Position numbers and translations under genes: made by a program. A stretch of 64,000 nt of DNA from Kineococcus mangrovi (GTDB lineage Bacteria; Actinomycetota; Actinomycetes; Actinomycetales; Kineococcaceae): NCBI RefSeq assembly GCF_041320705.1, contig NZ_JBGGTQ010000002.1, positions 496,001-560,000 on the forward strand. The letters run 5' to 3'. The notes under the pieces are model-generated. The model worked only from the letters and a program-made list of their open reading frames with translations. It was not told the DNA's origin and searched no databases. Below, piece after piece: positions 20,060 through 26,929 of this stretch. The stretch's first letter is position 1, and each line of letters begins with the position of its first letter.

Positions 20060-20941
20060 TCACCGGAGCAGCGCGAGCCGTCGTGGGCTGACGGTGACGG
20101 TGATCCGCTGGCCGCGGCTGACGGTGAGCCGGTCGTCCTCGAGGCCGTCGCCGAAGACGACGAGCTCGTCGGACAGGACGTCGAGGGTCAGCGACTGGTC
20201 GGTGAGGGCGCCGGCGACGAGGTCGGCCCCCGTCGTGCGGGACGGCCAGGCCTCGCGGACGAACCAGGCCAGCGCGGGGTCGACGGGGGTCGGCAGCGCA
20301 GTCGCGGCCCGCCCCCGGGACAGGGAGGCGAGCCACCCCGTCGCCCCCGTCCCGGTCCCGGTGACGACCCCGCTGGAGGCCTGTTCCTCGCGCCGGTCCC
20401 CCGCGGTCAGCACGTAGCGGGCGGTCTGGTGGCTGCGGTGGCCGACGAACACCTCGTTGAGGGCGTGCAGCTCCTGCCCGTCGTCGGTGCTGGCCCGGAC
20501 CATCGTCCGCAGTTCACACGAGCCACCGGAGACGCTGCGGTGCAGCAGGTCTCGTGCCGCCGAGGCGGGGTGCGGGACGAGGACACCCGCGTTGCGGCCC
20601 GGCAGTGGGTCGATGCCGACGACGACCTGCCCGGACAGGTGCTTGGCGACGTTGGCGACGAGGCCGTCCTGGCCGACGACCACGACGACGTCCTCGGGGG
20701 CGAAGAGGAACCGGGACAGGTCGGCGCGTTCCACCGTCCCGGTCCGCCAGTCGGCGGGGACCGCGGCCGCCACGGCGGCGAGCGCGCGGCGCTGCTGCTC
20801 GTCGGCCTCCTCCAGCTCGGTGAGGCAGCGGCCGCGGGTGCGGAGGAAGAAGTCGGCGGCGCCGGGGGTGCCGTGCCGGGCGACGGCCTCGGCGTAGGCG
20901 GTGCGGCGGTGCACGAGGACGGCGCGGGGCGCGAGGCTCAC
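20060..20941 (-). CDS. NAD-kinase-like protein
   Basis: 293 residues. The sequence VVVVGQDGLVANVAKHLSG followed by VVGIDPLPGRN resembles the nucleotide-binding start of the ATP-NAD kinase fold, with GQDG where classical kinases have GGDG. LHALNEVFVGHRSHQTARY matches the NE loop. GTGTGATGWLASL is a further glycine-rich segment. It is divergent from standard PpnK, so phosphorylation of NAD is plausible but not shown. The GTG start overlaps the SPFH stop by 4 bases. With NrtR operators upstream of the operon, a role in pyridine nucleotide balance is likely. Confidence 0.75.
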   Translation of the reverse strand: MSLAPRAVLVHRRTAYAEAVARHGTPGAADFFLRTRGRCLTELEEADEQQRRALAAVAAAVPADWRTGTVERADLSRFLFAPEDVVVVVGQDGLVANVAKHLSGQVVVGIDPLPGRNAGVLVPHPASAARDLLHRSVSGGSCELRTMVRASTDDGQELHALNEVFVGHRSHQTARYVLTAGDRREEQASSGVVTGTGTGATGWLASLSRGRAATALPTPVDPALAWFVREAWPSRTTGADLVAGALTDQSLTLDVLSDELVVFGDGLEDDRLTVSRGQRITVTVSPRRLALLR

Positions 20942-21933
20942 GGCTGCACCAGCTTCGCGAGGGCCCCCGTCACGACGTCGGGGGTCAGGACGAGGGTGCC
21001 GACGTTCGGCAGCTGCCCGGCGAACTCGCGCAGCGCCAGCGTCAGGAGCACCTCCGGCGGGGTCCCGGCGATCGCGGCCATCCGGGCGGCCTCGGCCGCG
21101 GCGTCCGCCTCGCCCTGGGCGCGGCGGGCAGCGGCTCGGGCCTGGGCGAGGCGTTCCTCGCGCTCGGCCTCCGCGGCGGTGCGGATCGCGTCGGCGGCCG
21201 CCGCGTCCTCGACGCTGCGGCGCTGGTTGGCGCCCCTCTGGGCGACGAGCTGCTCCTCGCGGCGGGCGAGCTCGATCTTGTTCTGCAGCTCGTTCCCGCT
21301 GATGGCCCGCTCCCGCTCGACGGCGAGGGCGCGGCGTTCGGCGGTGGCGCGGTCGGCCTCGGTCTGCAGCTGCTCGCGCGTCGGCGTCCCGAGGGCCTTC
21401 TCGACGTCGGGGTCGGGCCGGACGGCGACGACGCGGGCGTCGACGAGGGCGAGACCGGTCTGGGCCAGGCGGCTGTCGGCGAGCAGCCCCGCGGTGATGC
21501 GCTCGCGGGTCAGCGTCACACCGGTGACCAGGACGTCCCGCAGCGCCATCCCGGCGAGGACGTCGAGGACGTGCTGCTGCGCGGTCTCGGTGAGCAGCCC
21601 GGCGATCTGCTGCAGCGGCGCGGCCCGCCAGCGGCCGGTGGCCGGGTCGAGGGAGAAGTCGACGCGGGTCGCGGCGAGCGCGGGGTCCTCGATGCGGAAG
21701 GTGACGGTGGCCTGGACGGTGACGTCGACGAAGTCGGCGGTGCGGGCGTGCATCAGCAGCGGGAGCTCGCGGTCGTCGACGGGCAGCTCCGAGAGCGTCG
21801 CGCTCAGCGGGCGGAACCAGAACGCCTGCCCCGTTCCGGAGTGGGCGACCTTCCCGCGGCGCTGGTGGATGACGTGGGTGGTCGGGGTGCTGCGCAGGTG
21901 CCGCGCGAACGGGTAGCGGGTGATGTCGGCCAT
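20938..21933 (-). CDS. SPFH/band 7 (prohibitin/slipin-like) protein
   Basis: 331 residues. The SPFH domain spans about 25-190 (QRRGKVAHSGTGQAFWFRP, VDVTVQATVTFRIEDP). A long charged Ala/Glu/Arg-rich coiled coil follows (about 195-290), as in flotillin-type scaffolds. There is no clear N-terminal membrane helix, so attachment may be peripheral. ATG behind GGAGG. It is the first gene of a two-gene operon with the NAD-kinase-like gene, divergent from nrtR and facing two NrtR-type palindromes. Confidence 0.88.
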   Translation of the reverse strand: MADITRYPFARHLRSTPTTHVIHQRRGKVAHSGTGQAFWFRPLSATLSELPVDDRELPLLMHARTADFVDVTVQATVTFRIEDPALAATRVDFSLDPATGRWRAAPLQQIAGLLTETAQQHVLDVLAGMALRDVLVTGVTLTRERITAGLLADSRLAQTGLALVDARVVAVRPDPDVEKALGTPTREQLQTEADRATAERRALAVERERAISGNELQNKIELARREEQLVAQRGANQRRSVEDAAAADAIRTAAEAEREERLAQARAAARRAQGEADAAAEAARMAAIAGTPPEVLLTLALREFAGQLPNVGTLVLTPDVVTGALAKLVQP

Positions 21934-21964
21934 GTCTGCCTCCGGGTCCGTGGTCGGCGACTCG

Positions 21965-21985
21965 TTGTCGTCGAGATGACGATAA
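21965..21985. promoter_or_regulatory. NrtR-type operator copy 1
   Basis: TTGTCGTC (21965-21972), a 5-base spacer and GACGATAA (21978-21985) form an imperfect palindrome with one mismatch to copy 2. It is the copy nearer the SPFH gene. Confidence 0.7.
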
Positions 21986-21999
21986 GCCTCCTCCTCCCC

Positions 22000-22020
22000 T
22001 TGTCGTCAAGTCGACGACAA
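22000..22020. promoter_or_regulatory. NrtR-type operator copy 2
   Basis: TTGTCGTC (22000-22007), AAGTC and GACGACAA (22013-22020) form a perfect 8-bp palindrome. The centre is 35 bp from that of copy 1. It covers the -35 region of nrtR, so autorepression is expected. Confidence 0.75.
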
Positions 22021-22025
22021 CTCGG

Positions 22026-22031
22026 TACGCT
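22026..22031 (+). promoter_or_regulatory. -10 box of nrtR (leaderless start)
   Basis: TACGCT lies 6 bases before the GTG, immediately downstream of operator copy 2. Confidence 0.5.
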
Positions 22032-22037
22032 GACCGG

Positions 22038-22706
22038 GTGAGCCACCCCGTCCTCGCCGTGACCGTCGACCTCGTCGTCCTGACCGTGCGCGGGGGAGCC
22101 CTGTGCGTGCTGCTCGTCGAGCGCGGCGAGGAACCGTTCCTGGGCAGGTGGGCGCTGCCCGGCGGGTTCGTGCGCCCGGACGAGGACCTGCCCGGCGCCG
22201 CGGCGCGCGAACTCGCGGAGGAGACCGGCCTGCCCCGCGGCCTCGTCCACCTCGAGCAGGTCGCCACCCACGGCGCTCCCGACCGCGACCCCCGCCAGCG
22301 CGTCGTGACCGTCTGCTACCTGGCCCTGGCCCCCGACCTGCCGGTCCCGCGGGCCGGCACCGACGCCGCCGACGCCCGGTGGGTCCCGGTCGCCGACCTG
22401 CCCGACCTCGCCTTCGACCACGACGTGCTGCTGGCCGAGGCCGTGGAGCGGGCCCGCGCCAAGCTCGAGTACACGCCGCTCGCCACGGCCTTCTGCGGCG
22501 AGGAGTTCACCGTCGCCGAACTCCGCCGCGTCTACGAGGCCGTCTGGGGCACGGCGCCGGACCCGCGCAACTTCCACCGGAAGGTCACCGGTGCGACGGG
22601 TTTCCTGGAACCGACGGGTGCGACGACGACGCGCGACGGGGGCCGGCCGGCCGGGCTGTTCCGGCGCGGCGCGGCCGCCACCCTGCACCCGCCGCTGCTG
22701 CGCTGA
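22038..22706 (+). CDS. nrtR: NrtR-family Nudix transcriptional regulator
   Basis: 222 residues. The N-terminal Nudix domain (about 5-140) has a complete Nudix box, GFVRPDE then RELAEETGL, so pyrophosphohydrolase activity may remain. The C-terminal winged helix (about 145-220) includes LEYTPLATAFCGEEFTV and DPRNFHRKV, the DNA-binding part of NrtR. NrtR regulators sense ADP-ribose or related nucleotides and repress NAD metabolism genes. Two palindromes lie between it and the divergent SPFH/NAD-kinase-like operon, so it probably controls both directions. Confidence 0.9.
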   Translation: MSHPVLAVTVDLVVLTVRGGALCVLLVERGEEPFLGRWALPGGFVRPDEDLPGAAARELAEETGLPRGLVHLEQVATHGAPDRDPRQRVVTVCYLALAPDLPVPRAGTDAADARWVPVADLPDLAFDHDVLLAEAVERARAKLEYTPLATAFCGEEFTVAELRRVYEAVWGTAPDPRNFHRKVTGATGFLEPTGATTTRDGGRPAGLFRRGAAATLHPPLLR

Positions 22707-22732
22707 CCCTTCTGCCGCGACGGTCCGTGCAC

Positions 22733-22738
22733 TAGGGT
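22733..22738 (+). promoter_or_regulatory. -10 box before the ABC exporter operon
   Basis: TAGGGT lies 8 bases upstream of the GTG at 22747, the leaderless arrangement seen repeatedly in this window. Confidence 0.45.
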
Positions 22739-22746
22739 CGAACGCC

Positions 22747-23541
22747 GTGTCGCCCTACCCCGCCCTCGTCGCGGCGGGGTTCCGCAGGTGGTCCACCTAC
22801 CGCGCCGCGACAGCCGCGGGAGCCCTCACGAACTCGGTCTTCGGCGCCATCAAGGCGGCCGTCCTCGTGGGGACGGTGACGTCGGCCGGGGCCTCCGTCG
22901 CGGGGTACGACCCGGCCCAGGCCGCGACGTTCGCCTGGACCACCCAGGCGTTCCTCGCCCCCGTCAGCGTCTTCGCCGACGACGAGCTCGCCCGCCGCGT
23001 CCGCACGGGCGACATCGCGGTCGACCTCGCCCGCCCGGTGGACCCGCAGCTCGCGGCCTAGGCCACCGACCTCGGCCGGGCGGCGTTCACGCTGCTCCCC
23101 CGCGGCGCCCCACCCCTCCTGCTCGGCGCCCTGCTGACGGGTCTGGCGCTGCCGGCGTCCCCGCTGCCGTACCTGCTGGGCGTCGTGAGCCTCGTCGCCG
23201 GGGTCTCCGTGAGCTTCGCGGCGCGCTGGATCGTCAACCTCACCGCGTTCTGGCTCACCGAGGTCCGCGGGATCCTCCTGCTCTACACCGTCCTCGCCAC
23301 GACCCTGACGGGGTTGTCGATCCCGGTGGCCTGGTTCCCGCCGTGGTTGAACGCCCTCGCCCACGCCACCCCGTTCCCCTCGATGCTGCAGACTCCCGTC
23401 GACGTCGTCCTCGGCCGCGCCGCGGACCTCGACGCGCTGCGGCTGCTCGGTGTGCAACTGGGGTGGCTCGCCGCGCTGCTCGCGGCCGGCCGGGTCCTCC
23501 TGGCCGCCGGGGCGCGGCGTCTGGTGGTGCAGGGTGGCTGA
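22747..23541 (+). pseudogene. ABC-2-type permease (ABC2_membrane_6/DUF990) interrupted by in-frame TAG
   Basis: The frame from the GTG at 22747 reads a typical exporter permease start (FRRWSTYRAATAAGALTN, then DLARPVDPQLAA), hits TAG at 23059-23061, and continues in the same frame as ATDLGRAAFTLLPRG through further membrane helices to TGA at 23541. With the stop read as an amino acid it would be 264 residues, normal for the family. Tryptophan (TGG) is the likeliest ancestral codon since one base change gives TAG. The downstream permease and ATPase are intact and overlap tightly. Either a recent nonsense mutation, readthrough, or a sequencing error. Confidence 0.8.
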
Positions 23542-24349
23542 CCGTCCCACGCGCGCACCGGGTCCCTACCGTGCGCTGCTGGGGTCGCGGGTGCGGGCGC
23601 AGTTCTCCTACCGGGCCTCGTTCGCCGCCGACGTCCTCGCCAACGTCGGCACCGGTCTGTCGGAGTTCGCGACGATCTACGTCGTGTTCTCGCGGACGGA
23701 CGAGCTCGGCGGTCTCGACGTCTGGCAGGCCGCCCTCGTGTTCGCCCTGGCCAACGTCGCGTTCTCGATCGCCGACCTCGTCGTCGGCCACGTCGACACC
23801 CTGCCCACCCTCGTCCGCACGGGCGCGCTCGACGCGTTCCTGCTGCGACCGCTGCCCGTGCTGGCCCAGCTCGCGACCTCCGACGTCGCGCTGCGGCGGG
23901 TCGGCCGGGTCCTCGTGGCGGCTCTCGTGTTCGCCGTCGCCTGGCCGCGCGCCGGGGTGGAGTTCGACGGCCGGGCCGTGGCGCTGCTGGTCGTCGCGGT
24001 CCTCGGCGGGGCGGCCATCTTCAGCGCGGTGTTCGTCGTCGCCGGGTCGCTGCAGTTCTGGCTGCTCGACGGGCGGGAAGCGGTCAACTCCATCACCTAC
24101 GGAGGCTCGAACGCGGCCCAGTACCCGGCGTCGCTGTACTCCGGGCCGCTGCGCTGGCTGTTCTGCTACGTCGTCCCCGCCGCGTTCGTCGCCTACCTGC
24201 CGGTCCTCGTGCTGCTGGGGGAACCCGGACCGGCGGGCTTGCCCGCCTGGCTGGGGTGGTGCTCGCCGGTGGCGGCGGCCCTGCTGTGGGTGGTCGCCCT
24301 GCTGCTGTGGCGGGGCGGGGTCCGGCACTACACGGGGAGCGGGTCGTGA
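23534..24349 (+). CDS. ABC exporter permease (ABC2_membrane_6 family)
   Basis: 271 residues with about six hydrophobic segments. SRVRAQFSYRASFAADVLAN at the start and FLLRPLPVLAQL in the first third match the second permease of the COG4586-4587-3694 transporter type. The GTG start overlaps the preceding permease stop by 8 bases and the stop overlaps the ATPase start by 4. It would pair with the interrupted permease to form the membrane pore. Exported substrate unknown. Confidence 0.88.
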   Translation: MADRPTRAPGPYRALLGSRVRAQFSYRASFAADVLANVGTGLSEFATIYVVFSRTDELGGLDVWQAALVFALANVAFSIADLVVGHVDTLPTLVRTGALDAFLLRPLPVLAQLATSDVALRRVGRVLVAALVFAVAWPRAGVEFDGRAVALLVVAVLGGAAIFSAVFVVAGSLQFWLLDGREAVNSITYGGSNAAQYPASLYSGPLRWLFCYVVPAAFVAYLPVLVLLGEPGPAGLPAWLGWCSPVAAALLWVVALLLWRGGVRHYTGSGS

Positions 24350-25314
24350 ACGCGCTGGAGGTCCAGGACCTGGTCCGCGAGTACGTGGTCCGCGAGCCGG
24401 GGACGTCGCGGTGGCGTCGGCGCCGCAGGGTCGTCCGCGCCGTGGACGGGTTGTCGCTGCGGGTGGCACCCGGGGAGTCGGTGGGTTTCATCGGCGCCAA
24501 CGGAGCCGGGAAGTCGACGACCGTGAAGCTGCTGACGGGGATCCTCGTCCCCTCCGGCGGATCCGTCCGCACCTGCGGCCTGGACCCCGTGACCCACCGG
24601 CGGGACCTGGCCCGGCGCATCGGGGTGGTCTTCGGGCAGCGCAGCCAACTGTGGTGGGACCTGCCGCTCAGCGAGTCGTTCCGGTTGCTGGCCGCGATCC
24701 ACCGCCTGCCCGCCGAGGTGTGGCGGCCACGGCTGAGCGACCTCGACGAGCGGCTCGGCCTGGGGGAGTTCCTCACCACACCCGTGCGCCAGTTGTCGCT
24801 GGGCCAGCGGATGCGCGGCGAGGTCGCGGCCGCCCTGCTGCACTCCCCGGAACTGCTGCTGCTGGACGAACCCACGATCGGCCTGGACGTCCTGTCCAGC
24901 GAACGGCTGCGGCAGTTCCTGCGCGCCGAACGGGCCGAGAACGGGACGACGCTGCTGCTGACGACCCACGACATGGGCGACGTGCAGCGGTTGTGCGACC
25001 GCGTCCTCGTCGTCGACCACGGGCGCGCCGCCTACGACGGGGACCTGCCCGGTCTGGTCCGACGGGTCGGCGCACGGCGCGTCCTCGTGGTCGACCTCCG
25101 CGACCCCGTCGACCCCGGTCCCGTGACCGGGGCCGACCTGCTCGCGGTCGAGGAGGGCGGGTACCGCCGCCGCTACGCGTTCTCGGCCGAGGAGACGACG
25201 GCGGCGGCGGTCCTGGCGCACGTGACGCGTGCCGCCGAGGTGCGGGACCTGTCGGTCGAGGAACCCGACATCGCCGACGTGCTGCGCCGGCTCTACGCGG
25301 CGTCCGGGCGCTGA
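24346..25314 (+). CDS. ABC exporter ATP-binding protein
   Basis: 322 residues. Walker A is GANGAGKST, the signature region LSLGQRMR, Walker B LLLLDEPTIGLD, and the switch histidine is in LLTTHDMGD. A long loop between strands near the N-terminus (SRWRRRRRVVRAVDG) and a C-terminal extension after residue 230 fit COG4586 exporters. GTG overlaps the upstream permease (GTGA). Convergent with the DUF4383 gene with one base between stops. Confidence 0.95.
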   Translation: MNALEVQDLVREYVVREPGTSRWRRRRRVVRAVDGLSLRVAPGESVGFIGANGAGKSTTVKLLTGILVPSGGSVRTCGLDPVTHRRDLARRIGVVFGQRSQLWWDLPLSESFRLLAAIHRLPAEVWRPRLSDLDERLGLGEFLTTPVRQLSLGQRMRGEVAAALLHSPELLLLDEPTIGLDVLSSERLRQFLRAERAENGTTLLLTTHDMGDVQRLCDRVLVVDHGRAAYDGDLPGLVRRVGARRVLVVDLRDPVDPGPVTGADLLAVEEGGYRRRYAFSAEETTAAAVLAHVTRAAEVRDLSVEEPDIADVLRRLYAASGR

Positions 25315-25315
25315 C

Positions 25316-25816
25316 CTACTGGATGTCGCCGCCTGCGGTGGGGCCGTGCCCGGACGGGGCGGTCTCGCGGGTGTAGCGGCGCGGCATCGCGAGCCCGAGG
25401 ACGACCATCCCCAGCCCCAGACCGAGGTGCAGCCAGTCGTCGGCCGTGTTGAGGGGCACGAAGTTGGCCTGGCTGCTCTCGGAGACGACGAGGCCGTAGA
25501 TCCACAGGACGAGGTAGACGAGGCCACCGGCGACGAGGAACGCCTTCGCCGCGGACGCCCCGCGCGACATCAGGACCCCGGCGGCGCCGAAGGCGAGGTG
25601 CACGAGGTTGTGCAGGACCGAGACCTGGAAGACGCCGAACAACATGGCCGTCGAGTCCGGTCCCGCGCCGCTGAGGGAGCCGTAGTCGGTGGTGATGCCG
25701 GGGATGAACCCCAGGACACCGATCACGAGGAACGCGATGCCGACCACGAGAGCGGTGGTCTGCACGGGGGCGTGGTGGACGGCCAGGTCGGAGGTGGTGG
25801 AACGGGTGTTGCTCAC
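25316..25816 (-). CDS. DUF4383 membrane protein
   Basis: 166 residues with four predicted membrane helices: residues about 20-40 (LVVGIAFLVIGVLGFIPG), 60-80, 90-110 and 128-145. The segments FGVFQVSVLHNLVHLAFGAAG and NTADDWLHLGLGLGMVVLG carry the conserved histidines of DUF4383. The GTG has AGGAG upstream. Function unknown; the family is often found among actinobacterial stress genes. Confidence 0.85.
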   Translation of the reverse strand: MSNTRSTTSDLAVHHAPVQTTALVVGIAFLVIGVLGFIPGITTDYGSLSGAGPDSTAMLFGVFQVSVLHNLVHLAFGAAGVLMSRGASAAKAFLVAGGLVYLVLWIYGLVVSESSQANFVPLNTADDWLHLGLGLGMVVLGLAMPRRYTRETAPSGHGPTAGGDIQ

Positions 25817-25955
25817 GGGGCGGCTCCTGGGACGCAGCCGGGAAGGTTCCCGGCGGTGTTCCGGCCGGAGTTTCGACCTGTTCCACCGTAGGCACCGCCC
25901 GCGGCCCCGGCACCTCGGACGACGAGGGGTGCTCGAGGCCGCGTCGGGGAACGGT

Positions 25956-26231
25956 TCAGAACTGCGGCGCCATGCGCCCCAGGACGGGGGTCCACCCGAC
26001 GACGCGCCGCTGAGCCACGATCCCGTCCCGCACGAACGGGTCGGCGTCGAGCAGCGCCTCGACGGCCGCAGCGTCGGCGGCCTCGAGGACCAGGATCGCG
26101 CCGTCGTCGTCGGTGGGCCCGGAGACCACGACCTGCGGCAGCGAGCCGAGGTACTCGCGGTGGGCCGCGCGACCGGCGTCGCGGGCGGCGGTGTCGGAGG
26201 TGTACGCGTAGGTCGCGACGAAGTACGGCAT
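25956..26231 (-). CDS. YciI-like (YCII domain) protein
   Basis: 91 residues, the full length of a YCII domain, a ferredoxin-like fold. MPYFVATYAYTSD at the start, REYLGSLPQVVVSGP with the usual active-site surroundings, and DPFVRDGIVAQRRVVGW near the end are typical. Exact role unknown. TAGCGT (26243-26238 on the minus strand) is 6 bases before the ATG, so the mRNA is probably leaderless. Confidence 0.85.
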   Translation of the reverse strand: MPYFVATYAYTSDTAARDAGRAAHREYLGSLPQVVVSGPTDDDGAILVLEAADAAAVEALLDADPFVRDGIVAQRRVVGWTPVLGRMAPQF

Positions 26232-26237
26232 GCGCGG

Positions 26238-26243
26238 ACGCTA
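26238..26243 (-). promoter_or_regulatory. -10 box of the YciI gene
   Basis: TAGCGT on the minus strand, 6 bases before the ATG at 26231. Confidence 0.45.
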
Positions 26244-26885
26244 CCGGGCGGTGACGGTCGCGCCGGGCGCCCGGGTGCCGCGGGAACCGTCGAGCCGGGG
26301 GAGCACGAACCCGACGAGCGGCCCGATGCCGAACGCGAAGACGACGGTCCCCACCCCCACGTCACCGCCCAGCAGCGCGCCCACGAGGAGCACCGACACC
26401 TCGACGGCCCCGCGGCACTGCCAGATCGGGCGACCGGTCCGTGCGTGCAGGCCGGTCATCAACCCGTCGCGCGGGCCGGGCCCCAGCCCGGAACCGAGGT
26501 AGACGCCGCTGGCGACGGCCAGCAGCAGCAGCCCCACCGCGAACAGGGGCGCGCGCACGAGCAGGTGCTCCGGCGAGGGCAGCAGGTCGACCGTCGCCTC
26601 GATGACCGTCCCGACGAGCAGGACGTTGAGGAGCGTGCCCGGCCCCGGCCGCTGCCGCAGGGGGATCCACAGCAGCAGCACGGCGATCCCGATGAGGTTG
26701 GCCAGCCAGCCGACGCCCACCCCCGTCTGCGCGGCCAGCCCCGTCGCGAACACCGTCCACGGCCCCACGCCCACGTGGGCCAGGACCATCAGCCCCTCCG
26801 CGACGCCGTAGAGGACGAGGCCGAGGAGGAGGCGCGCGACCCTGGACGCGGACGGTGGCTTGCTCACACGACGATTGGACCGCAT
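26241..26885 (-). CDS. YczE/YitT-like membrane protein
   Basis: 214 residues with about five hydrophobic helices. The conserved YczE features GVAEGLMVLAHVGVGPWTVF and GSGLGPGPRDGLMTGLHART are present. The charged C-terminus lies after the last helix. Function unknown; in many bacteria the gene is divergent from a MocR-type regulator (YczR), exactly as here, and the two start codons are 43 bases apart. The stop lies inside the promoter region of the YciI gene. Confidence 0.85.
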   Translation of the reverse strand: MRSNRRVSKPPSASRVARLLLGLVLYGVAEGLMVLAHVGVGPWTVFATGLAAQTGVGVGWLANLIGIAVLLLWIPLRQRPGPGTLLNVLLVGTVIEATVDLLPSPEHLLVRAPLFAVGLLLLAVASGVYLGSGLGPGPRDGLMTGLHARTGRPIWQCRGAVEVSVLLVGALLGGDVGVGTVVFAFGIGPLVGFVLPRLDGSRGTRAPGATVTAR

Positions 26886-26929
26886 GCCACCGGTGCAGCG
26901 ACAGCGCCAATCCGCCTAGAGTGGACTGG
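26873..26929. promoter_or_regulatory. Divergent control region between YczE-like and MocR genes
   Basis: The gap holds repeats likely to be bound by the MocR protein: GATTGGAC (26873-26880), CCAATCC (26907-26913) and GTGGACTGG (26921-26929). A -10 box TAGAGT (26917-26922) is 6 bases before the MocR GTG, inside these repeats, so autorepression is plausible. Operator assignment is inference. Confidence 0.45.

Noticed and set aside
15991-20091. A 1366-codon open frame on the plus strand
   Set aside because: Antisense to the FAD/FeS dehydrogenase; Arg/Pro/Gly-rich shadow typical of very high GC, no domain.
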